Shown here: positions 57,944 through 64,000 of the stretch, piece by piece
Layout: each line of letters opens with the position of its first letter
Position numbering within the stretch: position 1 is the stretch's first letter
Assembly (NCBI RefSeq): GCF_000935125.1
Contig: NZ_JRKI01000018.1
Span: 186,001 to 250,000 of the forward strand
Source of the DNA: Streptomyces natalensis ATCC 27448
GTDB taxonomy: Bacteria > Actinomycetota > Actinomycetes > Streptomycetales > Streptomycetaceae
Length of the DNA stretch: 64,000 nucleotides
Direction of reading: 5' to 3'
The notes under the pieces: generated by a model
What the model saw: the letters and a program-made list of their open reading frames with translations, nothing else
Database searches by the model: none
What the model was told of the DNA's origin: nothing
Made by a program: the position numbers and the translations under genes

Positions 57944-59359
57944 TCAGCTGCGGGCAGGGGCAACTTGGTCCTCGCCGGCGTGGGCCAGTTGTGCGATGAG
58001 ATCGCCGAAGCGTTCCTGTTTCAGCAGGCCGCCGGTCTCGCCTGCACGCTCTGCGTCCCGGTCGATAGCCAGCCAGTAGAGCAGGAACGCCGCAATGTCT
58101 CCTGGAGCGCTGCACTCGTGCAGTGCCGCCTGCCGCAACTGCACGAGCCGGTCCAAGAGCGCCTCCAGGTAGTCCAGCGTCAGTTCGGGAATGCCGTTCC
58201 GGGCGTACATGCGTCGCACCAGCTCGATGTCCGCGGCGGTGTCCACACCAGCGTGATTCTGGAGCGTGTCGAGGATGTCCGCCGCCGTCTCGGCTGCGAT
58301 GGGCCCCAGCCCTCCCGTCGCTTTGTGCGCGGCAAGGCATAGCTGGATTGTTGGTTCGCCGTTGCGGATGTCGTCGTCCGTGACGGCGTCGACGATGTCG
58401 TCCACCACACAGGCGGCGGTCGTGGCACCGGCGATGTAGTCAAGGAAGGCGCCCCCGTCGGGAATCCCGGATCCGTAGCAGGCCAGCAGGCGGGCCATGC
58501 TGATGGCCCAGTGGAGCCAGTCCGTCGCACGGTTGAACACCACGGGTTGGTGCGCCTCCAGCGTGATGTCGGCCACCGGCACCGGGGAGCGCGCAACCCC
58601 CCCGACCGTTGCTTGGGCGCGCCGCAGGTCCAGCAGCGTGTGATACCCCCAGTAGTGCGCGTCGTGGGCGATCTGCCGCACCGTGCGGTCGTGCATTTCC
58701 CGCTTGAACGGGTGATGGTCCGGCACCACCGCCGAGAGCACATTGAGCGCCTGGGTCGCCAGGATGAAATTGTCGTTCGCGAACGAGCGAGGATGTTGCA
58801 GATGCCAGGTCGGCTGGCCGTTGCGCACCCGTGCCCCGTCCATCCAGTCGTCCATGACGATGGTGATCGTGGTGATCCAGTCCACTGCCGTACCCACCGC
58901 GTACACCAGACGCATGTGAGCCGGGCTCTGATACTCCTGTGGCGTGATCCGCCGGTAGAAGTGGATCACCAGGGCAGTCGCGTAGTGGCACTGCCATGCT
59001 GTTGACCACAAGTTCCGTACCGCATACTCCGCCCCCGCCTGTGTGTGCTTCCAGTCGAACGCGGAGTCGTTGTAGCCATACTGCGGAATCGCGGCCAGCT
59101 CGTCATGGACTTCCCGGTACGGGCCGTCGATTTCCCGTCGCAGTGCCGCCAGATCCATTTCCCCGTACAGGCGGAAGCGCTGCGCCTCCACGTTTTCCAG
59201 TGGTAGCGGTATCCGGCGGATGTCCGAACCGTCCGGCAATTCCAGAAAAGCATCCGCGAACTCGCGAGTCCGTCGGTTCCTCGGGTCATAACAGCTCAGA
59301 AGCCGGGGCCCATCGAGACCGAACAGTGCGCGCAGATCCTGTCGAGACACAGGCTTCAC
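57944..59359 (-). CDS. isoprenoid synthase-fold protein with two aspartate-rich motifs (terpene-synthase-like)
   Basis: A 471-residue all-helical protein, GTG start overlapping the upstream gene's stop. Two motifs look like the first aspartate-rich motif of trans-isoprenyl diphosphate synthases: DDWMDGARVRNGQPTWH from residue 170, and DDIVDAVTDDDIRNGEPTIQ from residue 320. Each has the DDxxD...R-N-G-x-P-T order, and an N-D-N-F-I-L...AL stretch follows the first as in synthases. It lacks the usual terpene cyclase NSE triad that I could identify. So it is either a divergent terpene synthase or a fused/duplicated prenyl transferase. Transcribed with a small membrane protein upstream. Confidence 0.7.
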   Translation of the reverse strand: MKPVSRQDLRALFGLDGPRLLSCYDPRNRRTREFADAFLELPDGSDIRRIPLPLENVEAQRFRLYGEMDLAALRREIDGPYREVHDELAAIPQYGYNDSAFDWKHTQAGAEYAVRNLWSTAWQCHYATALVIHFYRRITPQEYQSPAHMRLVYAVGTAVDWITTITIVMDDWMDGARVRNGQPTWHLQHPRSFANDNFILATQALNVLSAVVPDHHPFKREMHDRTVRQIAHDAHYWGYHTLLDLRRAQATVGGVARSPVPVADITLEAHQPVVFNRATDWLHWAISMARLLACYGSGIPDGGAFLDYIAGATTAACVVDDIVDAVTDDDIRNGEPTIQLCLAAHKATGGLGPIAAETAADILDTLQNHAGVDTAADIELVRRMYARNGIPELTLDYLEALLDRLVQLRQAALHECSAPGDIAAFLLYWLAIDRDAERAGETGGLLKQERFGDLIAQLAHAGEDQVAPARS

Positions 59360-59643
59360 TCTCCTCTGGACGTATCACCGGGTGTGTCATCCCGCCAGAC
59401 ACTTGTCGGCGGGTGGTTGTGTGCGGCAGCGAGGGCGCCTAGAACCTCATTGGCGAGGGCCAGCACCGCCGCGTACGCCTGGGCCCGGGGCTCGCGGCGC
59501 TGGTTCAGGTGCTCCAGGCACAGCTGCCACTGCGCCTGCTGCTCTGCCTTACGCCCCGTGATGTAGTCGGAGCCGGCCGCGCCGAGAGCTCCCACCGCCA
59601 CGCCGATGACGCCGCCGAGGAGGCCAGCCAGTCCTGCGTCCAC
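59356..59643 (-). CDS. small single-pass membrane protein upstream of the isoprenoid gene
   Basis: A 95-residue protein with GTG start at 59643. One Gly-rich hydrophobic helix (GLAGLLGGVIGVAVGALGAAG), then a helix with conserved-looking charged residues (DYITGRKAEQQAQWQLCLEHL) and a C-terminus. Stop overlaps the next gene's GTG. Could anchor or recruit the isoprenoid enzyme to the membrane. Family unknown. Confidence 0.55.
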   Translation of the reverse strand: MDAGLAGLLGGVIGVAVGALGAAGSDYITGRKAEQQAQWQLCLEHLNQRREPRAQAYAAVLALANEVLGALAAAHNHPPTSVWRDDTPGDTSRGE

Positions 59644-59695
59644 AGACAGGAGTCTGAACGACCGCAGTGGGCTCTGTCTGGAGTTTCGTCGTCCC

Positions 59696-59718
59696 GGCCC
59701 TGTTCTCGTATAGCTACG
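59696..59718 (+). repeat. Tn3-end-like motif, third locus
   Basis: GGCCCTGTTCTCGTATAGCT ACG matches 29049-29070 and the reverse complement of 47145-47180 closely. No transposase nearby. Confidence 0.5.
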
Positions 59719-60084
59719 CCGAAGCAACAAGCCGCGGTGTCGGCGGCGGCGGGTCGCCGCACTCCTGCGCCAGGACCTCGGCCACCGATCTCCGGACGTG
59801 GGGTCGACTGGTGAGCTCGCGTATTCAACGGCCCTCGGAACAACGGAACAGCGATTAACGGAACGGTGGTTCCGCCTCAGTGTCCGACACGCGTCGAACG
59901 ACGGGCGGCGGGAAGAAGCCCCCAGCGGTGGCGCCTGGCCCGCGGGTCTGCTGTAGCGATGCTGAGGCGCGATCCAGATATATCGGAGTTCGGCGGTCTG
60001 CGGATGTCGAGAACGTGCCACCGGCTCCGTCCCGGGGACATCAGCGGCCACCGCCGGCCGCACGAGGAAGAAGGAGAAGCCAGC
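59719..60084. other. intergenic stretch
   Basis: No recognisable gene. AAGAAGGAGAAG just before 60085 is the ribosome-binding site of the VOC gene. Confidence 0.5.
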
Positions 60085-60525
60085 ATGGCGATTCAGCGGA
60101 TGGACAACGTCGGCATCGTCGTCGAGGACATGGATGCCGCCATCGCGTTCTTCGTGGAACTCGGTATGGAGCTGGAGGGCAGGGCGGAGGTCGAGGGCCT
60201 CTTCGCCGACCAGTGCACCGGACTCGACGGCGTCCGCTGTGACATCGCGATGGTCCGGACCCCGGACGGTCACAGCCGGCTCGAGCTGGCGAAGTACCGC
60301 AGCCCCGCGGTGATCAGCGCCGGGCCGCGCAACCGGCCGCACAACATTCTGGGCACGCACCGCGTCATGTTCGCCGTCGACGACATCGAGGACACCGTTG
60401 CCCGCCTGCGCCCTCACGGCGCCGAACTCGTCGGCGAGATCGCCCGGTTCGAGGACAGCTATCTGCTCTGCTACCTCCGCGGCCCGGAGGGCATCATCGT
60501 CGGACTGGCCGAGCAACTGCGCTGA
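60085..60525 (+). CDS. VOC-superfamily (glyoxalase/bleomycin-resistance-like) protein
   Basis: A 146-residue protein; ATG with AAGGAGAAG upstream. Two beta-alpha-beta-beta-beta units: MDNVGIVVEDMDAAIAFFVELGMEL and THRVMFAVDDIEDTVARLRPHGAEL, ending LRGPEGIIVGLAEQL. Metal ligands could be His/Glu in each unit (RLELAKY, EGIIV). Functions in the family include dioxygenase, isomerase and drug binding. It precedes an MFS pump by 13 bp, suggesting a resistance or detoxification pair. Confidence 0.88.
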   Translation: MAIQRMDNVGIVVEDMDAAIAFFVELGMELEGRAEVEGLFADQCTGLDGVRCDIAMVRTPDGHSRLELAKYRSPAVISAGPRNRPHNILGTHRVMFAVDDIEDTVARLRPHGAELVGEIARFEDSYLLCYLRGPEGIIVGLAEQLR

Positions 60526-60538
60526 GAAGGGTGCCTCC

Positions 60539-61750
60539 ATGGACGGTGGCACGGAGCAGGCCCAAAGGGCGAGGTCAGGACGAGACCGTAGGGTCACGTC
60601 GCGACCGGCTCCATGGCACAGGTTGGCGGTGCTCGTAGCGCTGATGCTGGCTGCATTCACCTTCAACACTGCGGAGAATCTGCCGGTCGGCCTTCTGGAG
60701 CTCATCTCCGAAAGCCTGCGGGTGTCCGTATCGGCGGTCGGTCTCTTGGTCACCGGTTATGGCGTGACGGTGGCCGTTGCGTCTTTGCCGCTCGCCCACG
60801 TCATGCGGGCGGTGCCCCGACGTCATGTGCTCACGGGGCTACTGGCCGCGCTGGTGGTGTCCAGTCTCGTTGCGGCGCTGGCCACCTCTTACTGGCTGCT
60901 CCTTGTGGCGCGGCTGCTGACCGCGCTCGCCCAGGCGCTGTTCTGGGCTGTGATGGGGCCGGTCGCGGTGGGTCTGTTCGTGCCTGCGGTCCGCGGACGT
61001 GTAGTTGGGGCGCTGTCGGTTGCCGGTTCGCTCGCCCTCGTGCTCGGTGTTCCCGCCGGGACCTGGCTGGGCCAGCAGAGCAACTGGGAGGTGCCCGTCG
61101 CCATGCTGGCGGCTCTGGGGCTCATCTCCCTCGTGACGATCGCCGTTCTGCTGCCGACCTCGCGCCCGGAAGAAGAGCCCGCCGCCTACGGAACCAGTCC
61201 TGACGCCCGCCGGTTCGGGATCGTGTTGGCGGCAGGAACGCTATCCGCCGCTGGGGCGTTCGCGGGGTATACCTACATCGTGAAGTTCCTGGGCGACGTG
61301 AGCGGGTTCTCCCCGAGCGCGGTCAGCGCCCTGTTCGTGGTTTTCGGTGTTGCGTGTGTGGCAGGGGTGAGCATCACTGGGGCGGTGCTGGACCGCTTTC
61401 CGCAGTCCGCGCTGACCACTGCCGTGGCCACGCAGGCGGTGGGCATGCTCGGCCTGTACGCGGCCGGCACCCATCCGGTGGCGGCGGTGGTGTTCCTGGC
61501 GTTGATGGGCGGTGCACTCGGGCCGGTGTTTATGACCACCCAGAACGCGATGCTGCATTGCGCGCCGGGCCGCACTGATATCGCGCTCGCGGCGAACTCC
61601 GGCGCTTATAACGCCGGCATCGCAGTGGGTGCCGCGCTCGGGGGACTGGTCCTGCCGCTCGCCGAGGTGCGTGGCACCTTCCTCGCCGGCGGGCTGCTGA
61701 CCGTCGGGTCCTGCGCGGTCGGGCGGCTCCTGCCTGGGCAGGATCGTTAG
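60539..61750 (+). CDS. MFS efflux transporter (AraJ/arabinose-efflux-like)
   Basis: A 403-residue MFS protein with about 12 helices. LPVGLLELISESLRVSVSAVGLL is the family N-terminal motif (P-x-G-LL--I...L-VS-S-VG-L), followed by VTGYGVTVAVASLPLAHVMR and ARLLTALAQALFWAVMGPVA. Such pumps export drugs and sugars. Full-length. Co-transcribed with the VOC gene. Confidence 0.9.
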   Translation: MDGGTEQAQRARSGRDRRVTSRPAPWHRLAVLVALMLAAFTFNTAENLPVGLLELISESLRVSVSAVGLLVTGYGVTVAVASLPLAHVMRAVPRRHVLTGLLAALVVSSLVAALATSYWLLLVARLLTALAQALFWAVMGPVAVGLFVPAVRGRVVGALSVAGSLALVLGVPAGTWLGQQSNWEVPVAMLAALGLISLVTIAVLLPTSRPEEEPAAYGTSPDARRFGIVLAAGTLSAAGAFAGYTYIVKFLGDVSGFSPSAVSALFVVFGVACVAGVSITGAVLDRFPQSALTTAVATQAVGMLGLYAAGTHPVAAVVFLALMGGALGPVFMTTQNAMLHCAPGRTDIALAANSGAYNAGIAVGAALGGLVLPLAEVRGTFLAGGLLTVGSCAVGRLLPGQDR

Positions 61751-62385
61751 AGCATGTCCTTGGCTCGGGCGGCAAGGTACTCGGCCCAGTCGCGTCTGGC
61801 GTAGGCGACCCAGCGGAGCGCGGTGTGGCGGTGCATCCCGGTCACGTCGGCGAGGATCGGGCTGGGGAGATCAGCAGCGAGGGCAGCCAGCGCCCCGTTG
61901 CGCGCTGTGCGAACCAGGATGCCGTGCCGATTGAGTTTCAGGGTCATGCCGTGCGTCGAGAACGACTTGCCCGGGACCGTGCCCAGGAAGAGCCACCGAG
62001 GGCCTGGGTAGGCTCGTGAGAGCTGCGGCCGCAGTTGGAGCTGTTCGGCAAGTTGCCGAAGGAGCTCGGCGAGCCGTGGTGGCAGCAGGACGGGGTGGCG
62101 GCCCAGGACCAGGTGGGCGTGCTTGTCACCGAACTTGAGGTGTTCAGGCGTCAGGTGGCAAAGACCTTCGGTGGACAGGCCGAACAACAGGGTGATCGCG
62201 CCGCCGGCCCGGACGTCCGTCGGCAGGGCATCGCCGGTCAGGCAGCGTTGGTGGAGCCGCCAGCGATCGTCGTCCTCGAGCAGGTCCTGGGGATCCTGGC
62301 TCGGGCTGGAGGGGACGGTCAGTTCGCGGGTGAGCCGGCCCGGCTGACGCTGATCCAGGGCGCTCAAAGCGAAAGCCTCACGACC
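61747..62385 (-). pseudogene. tyrosine recombinase-like C-terminal fragment
   Basis: Pieces include AITLLFGLSTEGLCHLTPEHL, RWLFLGTVPGKSFSTHGMTLKL, GILVRTARNGALAALAADLPSPILADVTGMHRHTALRWVAYARRDW and an end near 61747. I relate the R-T-A-R-N-A-L-A-x-L-A-x-x-x-P-x-x-I-L-A-D block to the C-terminus of Streptomyces XerD-like integrases whose catalytic Tyr is replaced. The N-terminus is missing; it ends against the repeated tail at 62391. Confidence 0.55.
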
Positions 62386-62390
62386 GGAGC

Positions 62391-62466
62391 CAGTGCCGAG
62401 GCCGACGCCCTGCTGTGGCCCGACCTCGCGCTCGCCGACCAACTCCACGAGTGCCGGACGCTCTAA
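62391..62466 (+). repeat. duplicated gene tail, copy of 31031-31106
   Basis: Encodes SAEADALLWPDLALADQLHE and CRTL before a stop, the same C-terminus as the sigma-like fusion gene at 29846-31106; about nine of ten bases match. Only the tail is present. Confidence 0.8.
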
Positions 62467-62518
62467 GCTTGAGATGTATCGTTCGGCGGGGCCTAAGGGG
62501 CCGTGGCATCCTTCGGCA

Positions 62519-63001
62519 GTGCTACTTACTGATCGTGCAGGCGGTATTGGCCTGCGGCCGCTTGGTTACCAGTTTCCGGTAGCCAGTGGAGACCGTTGGG
62601 ACGATAACTGGCTCGTCATTGGGGCCGAAGTCACCACTCCCGCGGGCAGCTGGTCCTTCACAGATCCGTGTCTGCTGATTGACGAAGCGTGTGAGGTGTC
62701 CGCATGGCTGCGTGCTGTCGCGACCGGGAGGATGCCAGACGCCAAGCCGGACCCGGAGGGGCACCTCGCCCCGGACCTTTCCTTCGTCGAACCAGTCCTC
62801 GCCTTCAGCCAGGTCCGGTGGCATGACGGCACGGGAGCGCTGCGGATCCACCTCTCGCTCGAGGCCGCGCCTCCCTGGCAGCAGCACGATGAGGACCTGG
62901 ACCTCTACCAGTACGTGATCGAGATCGAGACGGTCCGAACCGAGCTGATTCGGGCAGCAGAGGAATGGGACCAGCGCCTTGCACAGTTTCCGCCGCGCTG
63001 A
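62519..63001 (+). CDS. WapI-family immunity protein
   Basis: A 160-residue protein (GTG 62519; an in-frame ATG at 62474 is an alternative). LLTDRAGGIGLRPLGYQFPV, DRWDDNWLVIGAEVTTPAGSWSFTDPCLLIDEA, EPVLAFSQVR and LRIHLSLEAAPPWQQ follow the WapI immunity pattern (DD-DNWL-I...W-F-DPCL...LS-EA-P-W). Protects against a WapA/Rhs-type contact toxin. No toxin gene is adjacent, so it is an orphan like the Imm49 gene. Confidence 0.75.
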   Translation: MLLTDRAGGIGLRPLGYQFPVASGDRWDDNWLVIGAEVTTPAGSWSFTDPCLLIDEACEVSAWLRAVATGRMPDAKPDPEGHLAPDLSFVEPVLAFSQVRWHDGTGALRIHLSLEAAPPWQQHDEDLDLYQYVIEIETVRTELIRAAEEWDQRLAQFPPR

Positions 63002-63252
63002 GGCTGCGGCTCATCCTGTGCGCCGAGGTTTCGTTCCCGTCTTGTGGTGGGCCAGCCGGCTGTAGGCTTCGCCGGTCGCAAGGACGCGGCCCACATCGTG
63101 GCGGGTGGCCGAGCGGCGGTTCCTTGAACCAGGCGGTCGACCGGATCCCGGAGTGCGCCGCGGCCTCTGGGCGCAAGAACCGGCGGAGAGCCTCGCCGAC
63201 CCGCATGTTCTGTCAGCTGCCGCTACTGACTGCAGCCCTCCACCATGGGTGA

Positions 63253-63304
63253 TCTTGAGCTCGTAGCCCGTAGATCTTGGGTTCGAATCCCGTCGCCCGC
63301 ACCA
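63253..63304 (+). tRNA. 3' half of a tRNA with CCA end (CGU-like loop), att-site remnant
   Basis: Reads from an anticodon-loop-like GCTCGTAG through a T-arm (TTGGG-TTCGAAT-CCCGT) and acceptor strand CGCCCGC-A-CCA. No pairing GCGGGCG with D-arm is found ~75 nt upstream, so the 5' half is missing. Acceptor differs from the 39981-40026 fragment, so it derives from another tRNA gene. Orientation places host-type 3' flank to the right and displaced DNA to the left. Confidence 0.65.
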
Positions 63305-63368
63305 CCGATGCTGGGCTCCAAAACGCTGGTCGGGCCACTCCGAACCAAGGACTTCCCAGGGATTTTTT

Positions 63369-63410
63369 CAGGGACTTTCAGCTCTGTCCCAGGGACTTTC
63401 CAGGGACTTT
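63369..63410 (+). repeat. triple CAGGGACTTT direct repeat, integrase arm-site candidate
   Basis: Exact decamers at 63369-63378, 63390-63399 and 63401-63410, with related CAGGGATTTT at 63357. Spacing near 10-21 bp (helical phase) fits arm-type binding sites of a tyrosine integrase beside an att site. Confidence 0.65.
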
Positions 63411-63429
63411 TCGCTGAGTAAGCGGGAAA

Positions 63430-63472
63430 GGCCCTGACGGCTCTGAAAGACGCAAAGTCCCAGGTCAGGGCC
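63430..63472. terminator. hairpin between att region and hbd fragment
   Basis: GGCCCTGAC pairs exactly with GTCAGGGCC across a 25-nt interior. Could end transcription from either side. Confidence 0.45.
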
Positions 63473-63656
63473 AGGTTCTCTACCAGTCGACGACGCTCAC
63501 CAGGCGATGTCCCCGTGCACACCACGTTGACCGGGCGAAGTTGCGTGGATGGGGGCAGCGGGGCGGCGAGGGCCAATTGACGGCAGCGCCGCCGCGGGCG
63601 CTGTTCCGGGTGAATTCGCCCTGGAACAGCGCCACTTGGTGGTGTCGCCAGATGCG

Positions 63657-63767
63657 CTAGTACAGGTAGAACCCCGACCCCGACTTCCGCCCCAGCCGCC
63701 CCGCGTCCACCATCCGCGCCAGCAGCGGGGGAGCGGCGTACAGGGGCTCCTTGTACTCCTCGTTCAT
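63657..63767 (-). pseudogene. 3-hydroxybutyryl-CoA dehydrogenase C-terminal fragment
   Basis: NEEYKEPLYAAPPLLARMVDAG, then RLGRKSGSGFYLY and a stop. This is the conserved C-terminus of 3-hydroxyacyl/hydroxybutyryl-CoA dehydrogenases (RM-DAG-LGRKSG-GFY-Y). Only the last 36 codons are present; its first ATG overlaps the excisionase stop (ATGA). It suggests recombination in the 3' end of such a gene. Confidence 0.75.
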
Positions 63768-63949
63768 GCAGCCTCTTGCTCGCGGCAGTTGTCCTCCAGC
63801 CAGGTCTTGATCTCGCTGGGCCAGAACCGCAGTTGTTGCCCCACGCGAAAACTGGGGATGGCCTGCTTCTCGTGGTTGTCGTATACCCATGAGACGGGCT
63901 TCCCGAGAAAGCTGGCCAGGGCCGGCACTGTCCACATGGATTGGTCCAT
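63764..63949 (-). CDS. excisionase (Xis)-like helix-turn-helix protein
   Basis: A 61-residue protein: DQSMWTVPALASFLGKPVSWVYDN, HEKQAIPSFRVGQQLRFWPSEI and KTWLEDNCREQEAA. This is the MerR-like winged helix of AlpA/Xis excisionases (L-x-V-x-x-x-a-x-x-L-G-x-x-x-x-x-V-Y, R-V-G-x-x-x-R-F/Y-x-x-x-D/E-I-x-x-W-L). Such proteins bend att DNA for excision and are usually next to an integrase gene; none is seen within the window, where the hbd fragment follows instead. The integrase may lie beyond the right edge or be deleted. Confidence 0.8.
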   Translation of the reverse strand: MDQSMWTVPALASFLGKPVSWVYDNHEKQAIPSFRVGQQLRFWPSEIKTWLEDNCREQEAA

Positions 63950-64000
63950 AACCGTTCACTTCCGGAGGTCGGGAGTGCGACACGATAGGGACGAATCACG

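Larger units (their letters stand above)
63305..63656. other. att-flanking region with integrase-arm-like repeats
   Basis: No gene recognised. It contains CAGGGACTTT three times (63369, 63390, 63401), an inverted relative AAAGTCCC at ~63454, and a hairpin at 63430-63472. Confidence 0.55.

Noticed and set aside
63220..63304. Intact tRNA gene
   Set aside because: The 3' half is clear but no matching acceptor 5' strand or D-arm lies at the right distance upstream.
63369..63410. CRISPR array
   Set aside because: Repeat units are 10 bp with irregular short spacing; better explained as integrase arm sites.

Overview
The window is high-GC actinobacterial DNA, almost certainly from a Streptomyces: coding-frame GC bias, frequent GTG/TTG starts, ATGA/GTGA-type stop-start overlaps, and Streptomyces-typical families (BenE, DUF5990, GlcG/HbpS-like, lactococcin-972-like, CoiA-like, MpaB-like). 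No tool was run; all calls come from reading translations and sequence by eye.

1-3240: the 3' end of a LuxR response regulator, then mostly non-coding DNA with the broken N-terminal part of a tryptophanase-like gene. 3241-19977: a biosynthetic cluster for a non-proteinogenic amino acid or small peptide. Its first block holds an isoleucine-hydroxylase-type 2OG dioxygenase, AzlC/AzlD, an APC permease and a PLP enzyme. Its second block is tightly coupled: a SyrB2-type carrier-dependent Fe/2OG halogenase (H-Q-A motif), a stand-alone carrier protein, a thioesterase, a stand-alone adenylation domain, a YbaK-type aminoacyl-tRNA deacylase, an acyl-CoA-dehydrogenase-like flavoprotein, an FAD/NAD(P) protein, an ATP-grasp ligase and exporters/permeases. 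The likely logic: a branched-chain or 2-aminobutyrate-like amino acid is loaded on the carrier, chlorinated, possibly cyclised by the flavoprotein (KtzA-like), released by the thioesterase and perhaps joined to another amino acid by ATP-grasp. The deacylase would protect the producer's tRNAs.

20000-33200: a debris-rich accessory zone (IS1380, IS5, IS256-like, IS630 and resolvase remnants, frameshifted genes) that also holds a prenyl-diphosphate synthase/MpaB-type operon, a rhomboid gene between direct repeats and an erythromycin-esterase-like gene. 33450-39200: an intact chromosomal-looking block with regulators and clear operators (MarR/OhrR-like, TetR, HxlR). 39200-45370: tRNA-derived att remnants, an intact IS5-type element with a passenger gene, an orphan Imm49 immunity gene and a low-GC lactococcin-972-like bacteriocin cassette. 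45373-53147: a ku gene split in frame by a roughly 7-kb insertion that carries Tn3/integrase fragments and a TetR-MFS-MBL-amidase operon. 53150-64000: small coiled-coil genes, an RHH/PIN-like toxin-antitoxin pair with a perfect 24-bp operator, a broken CoiA gene, a terpene-synthase-like protein with two aspartate-rich motifs, a VOC protein and MFS pump, a WapI-type immunity gene, a second tRNA 3' half, integrase-arm-like repeats and an excisionase.
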